Of a stretch of 64,000 nt of DNA, positions 1-8,286 are shown piece by piece. The translations under genes were made by a program, and so were the position numbers. Below the pieces are notes generated by a model. It made no database searches, had not been told where the DNA came from, and saw only the letters and a list, made by a program, of their open reading frames with translations. The stretch is from Rhodospirillaceae bacterium (GTDB taxonomy: Bacteria > Pseudomonadota > Alphaproteobacteria > SP197). Location: the NCBI GenBank assembly GCA_002722885.1, contig PBNE01000002.1:348320-412319 (forward strand), read 5' to 3'. The stretch's first letter is position 1, and the number at the start of each line of letters is the position of its first letter.

Positions 1-1397
1 AGCAGATTCTCCATCAACGAGGCCGAAAACAGGCTGGTGGCAGGCCCGACATAACCGATGCGTCGACCCGACACACTCTCTGGCAGCGTCTCGCCCGCCA
101 CGCCGCCATACGCGAACTTGCCGGCCGAGACATCCATAAGCCGCGCGACCAGCATGGCTGCGCGATCCTTGCCGCTGATCGCGTCACCCACGATCGCAAC
201 ATGCTGGTCGAGGCCCATCTCAAGATTGAAGCCGTCGATCAGGGTTTCGCCATCTTCTTCGTAGCGGACATTAGTGGCGGTGATCTGGCCTTCGAAGCGT
301 GGCACGTCGGCCTCGCCCGCAACCATTTCGTCCTCGCGCATGCCCGCCGGTGCGAACTGTGTGACGACCTGATCGTACTTGATCTTGGCGTCTTCCCGGA
401 TCTGGTAGTGGTTCAACAGCTCCTTCCAGGGTGGCTGGAGGTCCTTGTAGGCAGCCAGAACGGCCACCAACCCACCAAGCGAGAGCGAACCCTGGATCAC
501 AAAATAACCGCCGATGGCATAAAAAAAGAAGGGTGTGAGCTGGGCCAGGAAGTTGTTCAGGAACTTGATGAAGAACTTCTTGCGGTAGACTTGGAAGCGG
601 ATGTCGAAGATGCGACCCATGCGCGATGTGAACTCCGCGAGCTCCCAGCGCGCCATGCCGTTGGCGTGCATCTCCTCAGCGCCCTGAACCGTCTCGGCGA
701 TCCGTTCAGAGACTTTGCGGACCTCCTTGACCCGCTCCTTGCCAAGCAGGTTCACACGCCGCTGCAGCTTCGGAATGATGTAACCCTGCATCGGGTAAAG
801 AGAGATCGACGCGAGGCCCATCCAGGGGTCCTGCATGAAGATAAAGACCAGGGCCGTGATCAGAAGGCCGCCCTGATACATCGGCAGCGCCAGGGCATCA
901 CCGATGAAACCGCCCAGCGGCTCGACCTCCTGGGTCACCATGGGAATGAGCTCGCCCGAACTGACCCGCCGGAAATGGGGCAGGGGGAAACGCATGATCC
1001 GGCTGTAGAGCTGATAACGCAGCCTTCGGAGCATGCGTTCGCCCATCAACCCCTTGTAAACGTTGATAAAATACTTGAAGCCGCCGTTGATCAGGACAAG
1101 GCCGAGGAACATCGCGCAATAAACGGACAGGAGTGCAAGACGCTCCATCTCCGTGACTTCGAAACCCAGAACCGTGAACACCCGGGTGTCGACCTCACCC
1201 GTCATGGCGTTGAGATCGACTCCAGGGACAGAAAGTTCCGCTTCCGACGCAGCCTCGCTCAGCACGTTGTTGACGATGAGCTTCGGCACATCGAGCGAAA
1301 CGTAATAAAACGGCAACGACAGCACGGTGAAGAGCAGAATGAAAATCTGCTCCCGCTTCGAGTACCGGAAGATGAACTTGTAAACAGTACGTTCCAT
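1..1397 (-). CDS. ABC exporter, fused membrane and ATPase domains (partial, C-terminus beyond window)
   Basis: About 465 codons are visible on the minus strand, starting at the ATG ending at 1397; the end lies before base 1. The N-terminal half is an ABC-exporter membrane domain: hydrophobic segments near residues 18-35, 90-110, 175-195 and 280-300, and the cytoplasmic-loop pattern GERMLRRLRYQLYSRIM. The nucleotide-binding domain begins near residue 370 and only its first ~95 residues are present. Its P-loop near residue 400 reads GDAISGKD, with Asp where Ser/Thr of GxxGxGK(S/T) is normal, so ATP binding may be weak or this may be a subfamily trait. Substrate is unknown. It is transcribed away from the glycan operon starting at 1633, so it might export that operon's product; that is inference only. 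Confidence 0.8.
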   Translation of the reverse strand, partial: MERTVYKFIFRYSKREQIFILLFTVLSLPFYYVSLDVPKLIVNNVLSEAASEAELSVPGVDLNAMTGEVDTRVFTVLGFEVTEMERLALLSVYCAMFLGLVLINGGFKYFINVYKGLMGERMLRRLRYQLYSRIMRFPLPHFRRVSSGELIPMVTQEVEPLGGFIGDALALPMYQGGLLITALVFIFMQDPWMGLASISLYPMQGYIIPKLQRRVNLLGKERVKEVRKVSERIAETVQGAEEMHANGMARWELAEFTSRMGRIFDIRFQVYRKKFFIKFLNNFLAQLTPFFFYAIGGYFVIQGSLSLGGLVAVLAAYKDLQPPWKELLNHYQIREDAKIKYDQVVTQFAPAGMREDEMVAGEADVPRFEGQITATNVRYEEDGETLIDGFNLEMGLDQHVAIVGDAISGKDRAAMLVARLMDVSAGKFAYGGVAGETLPESVSGRRIGYVGPATSLFSASLMENL

Positions 1398-1632
1398 GAC
1401 GAACGTCAGCGCCCCCACGACCCCAGCAAACTTTAAGCATCTTTTTCCCGCAAGGGGAACGGTGCACTCCACGTCCCGGAAGCCGCCAGCCTTACGCCAG
1501 ACAGGTCACGGCGTGTTGAACGTATGGTGCCGCTCCAGCATCCGTGAAATGCTCGAAAACGACAAACTTTCTCTGTTCTCGCCGTTATGCCATAGTCCCG
1601 CGCCGGTCCAGGGAGAATTGGCTGGTGCTCTC
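1398..1632. promoter_or_regulatory. Divergent intergenic region, no assignable motif
   Basis: This 235-base gap separates the minus-strand ABC exporter from the plus-strand glycosyltransferase operon and must hold promoters for at least one of them. I see no convincing -35/-10 pair or palindrome. The reading frame of the downstream gene stays open back to 1396, but that extension lacks family similarity. Confidence 0.3.
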
Positions 1633-2901
1633 ATGACATCGAAAACGGCGCGTCCGCGCGTGCTCATCTATAGCCATGACAGTTTCGGTCTCGGTCATCT
1701 GCGCCGCTGCCGTGCCATTGCGCATGCCATGGTGGGCGATACCGACAACCTGACGGTCCTGATCCTATCGGGCTCGCCGATCATCGGCAGCTTCGATTTC
1801 CGCGCCCGGGTGGACTTTGTTCGTGTGCCCGGCGTGATCAAGCTCAGGAACGGCGAATACACCTCGCTCAATCTGCTGCTAGACACCGAGCAGACCATGG
1901 CGATGCGCGAATCGATCATGAAGCACACCGCCGATATCTTCGATCCCGACATCTTCCTGGTCGACAAGGAGCCGCTCGGTCTGCGTGGCGAAGTGCGTGA
2001 AACAATCGACATGCTGAAGGAACGCGGCACCCGCGTGATTCTGGGGCTGCGCGACGTGATGGACGACCCCGCCCTGCTGGAGGCCGAATGGCGGCGCAAG
2101 AAGGCGGTGCCGGCCCTGCGCGACCTTTATGACGAAATCTGGGTCTACGGCCTGCCGCAGATCCACGACCCGCTTGAAGAAATCGAGGTCCCGCAGTCGG
2201 TCCGCCGCAAGATGGTCTACACCGGCTATCTTGAACGCTCCGTGCCTCAGGCTCTGCCCGACATCGGCCTGCGCGACAGCATCGAAGAACCCTTCATCCT
2301 GGTCACGACCGGCGGCGGCGGTGATGGCGATCTCCTGGTCGACTGGGTCTTGAAGGCCTACGAGTCCCGGCGTGCACCGGAGATTCCGGCACTGGTCGTG
2401 TTCGGCCCCTTCATGCAGCCGGAGATGAAGGCCGAGTTCCAGGATCGTGTCGATCTGCTCGACAATGTCACCGCCATCACCTTCGACGCTCATCTCGAAA
2501 CCCTGATGGAAAAGGCGTCCGGGGTCTTGGCCATGGGCGGCTACAACACGTTCTGCGAGATTCTGTCGTTCGACAAACCGGCCCTGATCGTACCACGCCA
2601 GGTGCCGCGCCGTGAACAGCTCATCCGCGCCAGCCGCGCCCAGGAGCTGGGCCTTGTGTCGATGCTGACCGAAGACATGGCCGAAAAGCCCGAAGCCATG
2701 GCAACCGCGATCCGTCAGCTCACCCAACAGCGCCGGCCCAGCCAGGTCGTCGTGCCGGGACTGCTCGACGGACTGGAGAACGTGAACCGCCTGGTCGCGA
2801 TGCATCTGGCCGAAGGCCGCTATGGCACCAGCCTGCCGCAGGTTGCACGTCAGGACAAGCTGACGGTGACCTCTGCCGACAGCCGGCGGCGGGCCACCTG
2901 A
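1633..2901 (+). CDS. MurG-like glycosyltransferase family protein
   Basis: A 422-residue protein of the GT-B type. The N-terminal Rossmann half opens with a strand followed by the glycine-rich DSFGLGHLRRC loop (residues ~14-24), where GHLRR resembles the GGH loop of GT28/MurG enzymes. The C-terminal half has the acceptor/NDP-sugar motif MGGYNTFCEIL near residue 300, comparable to the GGY/GGxNS motif of MurG and UDP-glucosyltransferases. I chose the ATG at 1633 because an AGGGAGA-like site precedes it and because upstream in-frame residues are low-complexity; the frame is open back to 1396. It heads an operon with three other glycosyltransferases and is a paralogue of the protein at 5848-6984. 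The donor and acceptor sugars cannot be told from sequence. Confidence 0.82.
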   Translation: MTSKTARPRVLIYSHDSFGLGHLRRCRAIAHAMVGDTDNLTVLILSGSPIIGSFDFRARVDFVRVPGVIKLRNGEYTSLNLLLDTEQTMAMRESIMKHTADIFDPDIFLVDKEPLGLRGEVRETIDMLKERGTRVILGLRDVMDDPALLEAEWRRKKAVPALRDLYDEIWVYGLPQIHDPLEEIEVPQSVRRKMVYTGYLERSVPQALPDIGLRDSIEEPFILVTTGGGGDGDLLVDWVLKAYESRRAPEIPALVVFGPFMQPEMKAEFQDRVDLLDNVTAITFDAHLETLMEKASGVLAMGGYNTFCEILSFDKPALIVPRQVPRREQLIRASRAQELGLVSMLTEDMAEKPEAMATAIRQLTQQRRPSQVVVPGLLDGLENVNRLVAMHLAEGRYGTSLPQVARQDKLTVTSADSRRRAT

Positions 2902-2906
2902 GCCGC

Positions 2907-4139
2907 ATGCCAACGCCCGACACGGAGCGTGTCGCCTTTGTCCTGAAGGGTTATCCGCGTCTGTCGGAAACGTTTATTGCTCAGGAAATTCTAGCCCTGG
3001 AACGGCGCGGGTTGGGCATCGATATCGTCTCGTTGCGCCACCCGACCGACACGACGACCCATCCGGTCCACGCTGAGATTTCCGCGCCGGTCACCTATCT
3101 GCCGGAGTATCTGCATCAGGAACCGGCCCGCGTGTTCCGCGCCTGGCGCAAAGCACGGCGACTGCCCGGTTACCACAAAGCCTGGCGTCAGTGGCGCGCC
3201 GATTTCAGGCGTGACCGGACACGCAACCGCATCCGCCGTTTCGGTCAGGCCTGCGTGTTAGCGACCGAAACCGCGCCGCAGGTGCGCCACCTCCATGCGC
3301 ATTTCCTGCACACCCCGTCCTCGGTGGCGCGCTATGCCGCAATGATAACGGGTCTCGGCTGGACCGGCTCAGCGCACGCCAAGGACATCTACACCTCGCC
3401 CGACTGGGAGCTGGCCGAGAAGCTCACGGACTGCGGCTGGGTCGTGACCTGCACCGCCACGAACCGCGATCATCTGAGCGCACTGTCCCCCCGTGAAAAC
3501 GTGGCGCTGGTCTATCACGGGCTTGATCTCGCACGCTGGCCGGCCGGCCCCCAGCGCCCGGACCGGCGCGACGGCAGCAAGAGCGCCGACCCTGTGCGTC
3601 TGGTCTCGGTCGGACGCGCCGTGCCCAAAAAGGGGTATGACGATCTGGTCGCCGCTTTGGCGAGACTGCCCGCCGACCTTCACTGGACGCTCGATCATAT
3701 CGGCGGCGGACCCGAACGAGAACGGCTCAAACAGGCGGCAAAGGACGCCGGGATTGAGCAGAGGATCACCTGGCACGGCGCCCAGCCCCAGACGGTGGTG
3801 CTGGAGGCCTATCGCGGCAGCGATCTTTTCGTTCTGGCGTCGAAGATTGCCGAGGACGGCGACCGCGACGGCCTGCCCAATGTCATGATGGAAGCCCAGA
3901 GCCAGGGCCTGCCGGTGGTCGCGACACGGGTCTCGGCCGTGCCGGAGCTGATCGAAGAGGACGTGAACGGCCTGCTTGCCGAGCCCGGTGATCCGGCCTC
4001 GCTGGCTGACGCACTCCATGCCCTGATCACCGATCCCGAATGGCGGCAGCGGCTTGGCACGGCCGGAGAAGCGCACGTGCGTTCGACCTTTTCGATGGAA
4101 ACCTGCATAGAAGACCTGGCAACCCGCTTCGGACTCTGA
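2907..4139 (+). CDS. GT4-family glycosyltransferase (colanic-acid WcaL-like)
   Basis: A 410-residue retaining glycosyltransferase of the GT4/GT-B fold. The N-terminus (VLKGYPRLSETFI, residues ~12-24) is typical of the WcaL-like colanic-acid/exopolysaccharide transferases. The C-terminal donor-binding domain begins at the SVGRAVPKKGYDDL strand-loop (~231) and carries the conserved E-x7-E region around DGLPNVMMEAQSQGLPVV (~318-335). It starts five bases after the preceding stop and is followed closely by a second GT4 gene, so the genes are co-transcribed. It probably adds a hexose to a lipid- or carrier-linked saccharide at the inner face of the cytoplasmic membrane; the particular sugar is not predictable. 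Confidence 0.85.
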   Translation: MPTPDTERVAFVLKGYPRLSETFIAQEILALERRGLGIDIVSLRHPTDTTTHPVHAEISAPVTYLPEYLHQEPARVFRAWRKARRLPGYHKAWRQWRADFRRDRTRNRIRRFGQACVLATETAPQVRHLHAHFLHTPSSVARYAAMITGLGWTGSAHAKDIYTSPDWELAEKLTDCGWVVTCTATNRDHLSALSPRENVALVYHGLDLARWPAGPQRPDRRDGSKSADPVRLVSVGRAVPKKGYDDLVAALARLPADLHWTLDHIGGGPERERLKQAAKDAGIEQRITWHGAQPQTVVLEAYRGSDLFVLASKIAEDGDRDGLPNVMMEAQSQGLPVVATRVSAVPELIEEDVNGLLAEPGDPASLADALHALITDPEWRQRLGTAGEAHVRSTFSMETCIEDLATRFGL

Positions 4140-4145
4140 CGGTCG

Positions 4146-5258
4146 ATGAAGATCGCCTTTTATGCGCCCATGAAAGCGCCCAGCCATCGCGTGCCGTCCG
4201 GCGACCGGACAGTCGCGCAGCTGCTGATGACGGCTCTCCGGCACGCTGGCCACGAGGTCACGCTGGCCTCAACGCTGCGGAGCTGGGACCGCGGCGATGC
4301 AGCGCGTCAGAAGCGGCTTGCCGACAAAGGTTCTGCCGAAGCCCGGCGCCTGTGCGAGACCTGGCGCAACGACCGGCCCGACCTCTGGTTCACCTATCAC
4401 CTCTATCACAAGGCGCCGGACCATCTGGGCCCGCATGTCGCCACGGCGCTCAACCTGCCCTATGTCGTGGCCGAGCCATCGATCTCGCGAAAACAGCGGC
4501 ACGGCGCCTGGGCCGACGGGTTTGCCCGTTCGCTCGCCGCCCTGGCCCGTGCCGATGCCCTGCTGCCGATGACCGGCGACGACAGGTCGGGTCTGCTCGA
4601 CGCCGGCGTTCCGGCCGAGCGTGTGTTCCCTATTCCCCCGTTTATCGATACCGGCCCTTACCGACGGTCACGCGCCGCGGCACGACGCAACCTGGCGGAC
4701 CGCTATGGGCTCGATCCCGAACGACCAGTGGCCGTGACCGTCGCCATGATGCGCGAGGGCGACAAGATGGCGTCCTATCAGGTCCTGGCCGAGGCCATGG
4801 CCGGGATCGACAACGACGCCTTGCAGCTTCTGATCGTAGGCGACGGCCCCTGCTGCAACGAGGTCGAAGCACTCTTCGGGGAGCGGGCCTGTTTCGCCGG
4901 TCGCGTCTCGCCACGATCGCTGCCCGGCCTGTTGGCGGGCTGTGATCTCTTTGTCTGGCCGGCTGTCAACGAGGCCTATGGCATGGCAATCCTGGCCGCC
5001 CAGGCCGCAGGGCTGCCGGTGATCGCCGGAGATACGCGCGGCGTGCCCGACGTGGTGGAGAACCGGCGCACTGGGTTGCTGACGCCGGTCGGAGATGCCG
5101 GCGCTATCATTAGAGCCTTGACCGACCTGCTGGCGGATCCACAGAGGCTGGCGGCCATGGGGGCTGCCGCTGCCGACCGTGTCAGCCGCAAACACAGCCT
5201 GGACGCCGCCTGTGCGGTTCTGGACCAGGCACTCGACACGGCGAGGCGGGCGCGATGA
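4146..5258 (+). CDS. GT4-family glycosyltransferase
   Basis: A 370-residue GT-B enzyme. The first residues (MKIAFYAPMKAPSHRVPSGD) form the N-terminal Rossmann strand with a substrate loop. The C-terminal domain has the VGDGPC donor-binding strand near residue 235 and the motif NEAYGMAILAAQAAGLPVIAG near 275, which is the GT4 E-x7-E element in variant form (E-x-YGMAILAAQ). The start lies six bases after the previous stop, and the end overlaps the histidine phosphatase start by four bases, so translation is coupled. It belongs to the same uncharacterised glycan operon; the role beyond glycosyl transfer is unknown. Confidence 0.83.
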   Translation: MKIAFYAPMKAPSHRVPSGDRTVAQLLMTALRHAGHEVTLASTLRSWDRGDAARQKRLADKGSAEARRLCETWRNDRPDLWFTYHLYHKAPDHLGPHVATALNLPYVVAEPSISRKQRHGAWADGFARSLAALARADALLPMTGDDRSGLLDAGVPAERVFPIPPFIDTGPYRRSRAAARRNLADRYGLDPERPVAVTVAMMREGDKMASYQVLAEAMAGIDNDALQLLIVGDGPCCNEVEALFGERACFAGRVSPRSLPGLLAGCDLFVWPAVNEAYGMAILAAQAAGLPVIAGDTRGVPDVVENRRTGLLTPVGDAGAIIRALTDLLADPQRLAAMGAAAADRVSRKHSLDAACAVLDQALDTARRAR

Positions 5259-5851
5259 CCCGGCTCGCCATGATCCGCCACGCGCCGACCGACTGGAACG
5301 AGGCCGGCCGCATCCAGGGCCGGCACGACACCATGCTATCTGAAGACGGCCGCGCGATGGTGGCCGGCTGGCAGGTTCCTGCGCCGCTCGATACCTGGCG
5401 CTGGATCACGAGCCCCCTGAGCCGGACCACGACAACCGCCGCATTGCTCGACCACTCCGATTGTCCGGTTGACGCGCGACTGGCCGAGATGGACTGGGGC
5501 GCCTGGGTGGGTTCAACCCTCGATGACCTGCGCAGCCGTCACGGCGACGCCATGGCCGACAACGAAGCCGCCGGCCTCGATTTCCGACCCGATGACGGCG
5601 AGAGCCCGCGGGAACTTCAGTCCCGTCTGGCCGCGTTTCTGCGCGACACAGCACACGCCGGAGAGCCCACGGTGGCCATCACCCATCGCGGTGTCATGCG
5701 TGCCGCCCTGGGCCTGGCGACAGGCTGGGACTTCACCTCGCCCCAGCCCCTCAAACTTGAGCGCGACGCGGTTCTGATGCTGACCCTGTCCGCCGACGGC
5801 ACACCCGAACTGGAGGATCCCGCCCTGCTGTCGCTGGTACCGTCGTCATGA
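5255..5851 (+). CDS. Histidine phosphatase (phosphoglycerate mutase-like) family protein
   Basis: A 198-residue protein of the branch-1 histidine phosphatase superfamily. The catalytic RHG-type motif appears as IRHAPTDWNEAGRIQGRHD (residues ~7-25), with the nucleophile His at 9, and the second catalytic His lies in ITHRGVMRAAL (~143). The motif is RHAPT rather than RHGET, common in alpha-ribazole-phosphatase-like members. It overlaps both neighbours by four bases (5255-5258 and 5848-5851), which ties it to the glycosyltransferases; it may dephosphorylate a sugar-phosphate or nucleotide-sugar intermediate. That role is inferred from context only. Confidence 0.85.
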   Translation: MTRLAMIRHAPTDWNEAGRIQGRHDTMLSEDGRAMVAGWQVPAPLDTWRWITSPLSRTTTTAALLDHSDCPVDARLAEMDWGAWVGSTLDDLRSRHGDAMADNEAAGLDFRPDDGESPRELQSRLAAFLRDTAHAGEPTVAITHRGVMRAALGLATGWDFTSPQPLKLERDAVLMLTLSADGTPELEDPALLSLVPSS

Positions 5852-6984
5852 GTGCGCCGGTTCTCTTCTGGGTTCAACATCTGCTGGGAAGCGGGCATCT
5901 GCGGCGCACGGCGGCGATCGCCCGCGCCCTTTCTGACCAGGGCGTCGAGACCGTCATCGCTTCGGGCGGCATGCCGCTCAGCCATCTCGAGAGCGGCGCT
6001 GCCAGGCTGGTTCAGCTTCCTGCGATTCACGCGTCGGCCGCCGGCTTCTCCTGCCTTGTCGATGACAATGGCGCCCCTGTCGGTGATCGGTTGTGGGACG
6101 AACGCGAAAACGTCCTCGAAGAGCTTGCAACCACCCTGCGGCCCGGTGTCGTGGTGACCGAGACTTATCCCTTCGGACGGCGCCAGCTTCGCCGCGAAGC
6201 CCTGACCTTGATTGAGGCGGCCACCAGGTCTGAGCCTCGTCCAGTGGTCGTCTGCTCGGTGCGCGATATTCTGCAGCGCGCGTCGAAACCCGAGCGTTAC
6301 GACGAGATGCTGGCGGTGGCCCTGGACCATTACGACCACGTTCTTGTCCACGGCGATCCGGACCTGATCAGCTTTTCTGATACCTTCCCTCTGGCTAAGG
6401 CCCTGGGTGACCGGGTCATTCATACCGGTTACATCGCCTCCGCGCCGGCGACGCATCAGGGAACCGCCGGGTCCGGAGAGGTCATCGTCTCGGCGGGTGG
6501 CGGTGCCGTGGGCGCTGAACTGTTGAGCACGGCCATCGCCGCGCGGGGCCTCGCGGAGCAGGCCGGTGGTCTGACGTGGCGGATGCTGACCGGTGACCCG
6601 TCGTTGAGCGAGGCCCTCGACACACGCGCCGAGGGTCTGATCGTCGAACCCAATCGTCCGGATTTTCCCGAGCTGCTGGCCAACTGTGCGGTCTCCGTAT
6701 CTCAGGGCGGCTACAACACGGTGATCGATCTTGTTCAGGCCTCCGCCCGGGCCGTGATCGTGCCCTTCGCCGGAGAGGGCGAGACCGAACAGACCGAACG
6801 GACCCGGAAGCTGGCGCAGCGGGACATGGTGGAGATCATCGAAGAGGACGAGTTGACGCCCGAGAATCTTGCCGCAGCCGTCGACCGTGCTCTGGACCGG
6901 CCCCGCCTCGATGCAGGAGAGATCAATCTGGATGGCGTGCGTCACAGCGCCCGGTGTCTGGCACAATGGGCAGGCCATGACTGA
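5848..6984 (+). CDS. MurG-like glycosyltransferase, paralogue of the 1633 gene
   Basis: A 378-residue GT-B protein with the same signatures as the operon's first gene: an N-terminal HLLGSGHLRRTAAIARAL loop (residues ~10-27) and a C-terminal SQGGYNTVIDLVQA motif (~284-297) for nucleotide-sugar binding. Between them lie the SAGGGAVGAELL linker strand and an RMLTGDPSL region. Two paralogues with this unusual GHLRR loop in one operon suggest that two related sugar additions are made, or that they act as a pair. The start overlaps the phosphatase by four bases, and its last eight bases overlap the next gene. Confidence 0.82.
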   Translation: MSAPVLFWVQHLLGSGHLRRTAAIARALSDQGVETVIASGGMPLSHLESGAARLVQLPAIHASAAGFSCLVDDNGAPVGDRLWDERENVLEELATTLRPGVVVTETYPFGRRQLRREALTLIEAATRSEPRPVVVCSVRDILQRASKPERYDEMLAVALDHYDHVLVHGDPDLISFSDTFPLAKALGDRVIHTGYIASAPATHQGTAGSGEVIVSAGGGAVGAELLSTAIAARGLAEQAGGLTWRMLTGDPSLSEALDTRAEGLIVEPNRPDFPELLANCAVSVSQGGYNTVIDLVQASARAVIVPFAGEGETEQTERTRKLAQRDMVEIIEEDELTPENLAAAVDRALDRPRLDAGEINLDGVRHSARCLAQWAGHD

Positions 6985-7750
6985 CTGGAAAGATCTCGCC
7001 GACGAACTCGACCGCTGGGGCGAAGCCGGACGCACCGCCACCTTCTGGTGGCGCGATGACGACGCCGGCCCCGACGACGGATGCCTCGAGCCGTTTCTCG
7101 ACCAGCGGAGAACGCTGGACGTACCCCTGGCCCTGGCGGTCGTGCCGGGCTGGCTGACGCCGAGAAGCGTCAAGGCGATCGGCGGCGATCCTGGCTCCTG
7201 GGCGCTGCAGCACGGCGTGAACCACACGGACCGGACCACCACGGAGCGGCGCAAGGTCGAGCTATGCCGTGACGCCCTGAAGGTCGATCTCGCAACGTTG
7301 ATCGATTCGAGCCGCGACCGGCTCGCGGCTGACCTGGGTTTTTCATTCCTGCCCGTGATGGTGCCGCCCTGGAACAGGATCGACGCCGAGATCACGACCC
7401 TGCTGCCCGCTCTTGGCCTCAGGGGGCTATCAACCCTGGGGCCGCGGCCTGCTTCGATGGAACACGGATTGGCGCTGGCCAACGTCCACATCGACATCGT
7501 GAACTGGAAGAAAGGTCGCTGCTTTGTCGGCGACGGTCCCTGTCTTGCGGCCGCCCTGGACCACCTCTGCCAACGGCGAATGGGCACTGTGGATCCCGAC
7601 GAGCCGACAGGCCTGATGACCCATCACAGGGTTCATGATGCCGATTGCGATGGATTTGTTGACAGGTTCGTCGCTTTCGTGCGCGATCATGGGGTGGCGC
7701 GGTGGCTTGATGCGTCCCACGTGTTTGAAACGAAACCGGCAGTGACGTGA
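6977..7750 (+). CDS. Polysaccharide deacetylase-like protein
   Basis: About 257 residues from the ATG at 6977, which overlaps the preceding stop; the frame is open further upstream but that part is antisense-like. The first conserved block, TFWWRDDDAGPDDGCLEPF (residues ~21-39), resembles the NodB-homology first motif (TxDDG) with a tandem Asp triad, followed by LALAVVPGWLT, the strand-2 region of carbohydrate esterase 4-like barrels. A QHGVNHTDR segment (~76) could supply metal-binding histidine as in motif 2 (H(S/T)xxH), in divergent form. No signal peptide is visible, so it would act in the cytoplasm. It may N-deacetylate a saccharide intermediate made by the neighbouring transferases. Confidence 0.65.
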   Translation: MTDWKDLADELDRWGEAGRTATFWWRDDDAGPDDGCLEPFLDQRRTLDVPLALAVVPGWLTPRSVKAIGGDPGSWALQHGVNHTDRTTTERRKVELCRDALKVDLATLIDSSRDRLAADLGFSFLPVMVPPWNRIDAEITTLLPALGLRGLSTLGPRPASMEHGLALANVHIDIVNWKKGRCFVGDGPCLAAALDHLCQRRMGTVDPDEPTGLMTHHRVHDADCDGFVDRFVAFVRDHGVARWLDASHVFETKPAVT

Positions 7751-8286
7751 CCCAGACCCACGACTTCCGTTACGACCTCAAGACCCTGCAGTGGGATTAT
7801 GTCCGCGCTGTGGGCGGCGCATTCCTGTGTTTTACCCCGCTTGTGCTGATTGAGGTGGTGCCGGTGATGGTTTGCATCTTTGCCATTGTCGGGGCGGTCT
7901 TCACTCTCTTCGGCCTGCGCACGCTGTTGCGACACATGACGGAAGTGGAACTATCGGCTCAGGGCCTTCGGACCATTGGGCCGATGAGCCGTGCCATTCG
8001 CTGGGACGCGTTGAACGGAATGAAACTTGCTTTCTATTCTGCCCGTCGGCGGACCGACAACCGGTCCGATTTTGCCGCGTCGAAGGGGTGGATGGAGTTG
8101 AAGTTGAAAGGACCAGAGGGGTCGATTGCTCTGGACTCGTCGCTTGACGGCTTCGACGCCATTGTCGATACCGCCTTTCGGGCTGCGCTGGGCAACAACC
8201 TGCAGCTCAACGAAACCACACTGGCCAATCTCGACGCCATGGGCTTCACCGCCGGCGCAGGCACACTTCCGGACGATCATCTGTGA
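7747..8286 (+). CDS. Small membrane protein of unknown function
   Basis: A 179-residue protein starting at GTG, overlapping the previous stop by four bases. Residues ~20-58 are strongly hydrophobic and form two transmembrane helices separated by a short EVVP turn. The remainder is a soluble domain with a PH-like pattern (LSAQGLRTIGPMSRAIRWDAL near 75-95) found in many small membrane proteins that resemble bacterial PH domains. I recognise no family with certainty. Its end overlaps the peptide-transporter ATPase start by four bases, joining the glycan operon to the importer operon. Confidence 0.65.
   Translation: MTQTHDFRYDLKTLQWDYVRAVGGAFLCFTPLVLIEVVPVMVCIFAIVGAVFTLFGLRTLLRHMTEVELSAQGLRTIGPMSRAIRWDALNGMKLAFYSARRRTDNRSDFAASKGWMELKLKGPEGSIALDSSLDGFDAIVDTAFRAALGNNLQLNETTLANLDAMGFTAGAGTLPDDHL

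Noticed and set aside
201-1436. Long plus-strand open frame of 411 codons
   Set aside because: It is antisense to the ABC exporter, whose membrane-domain and P-loop pattern is unmistakable; the plus-strand translation has no family features.
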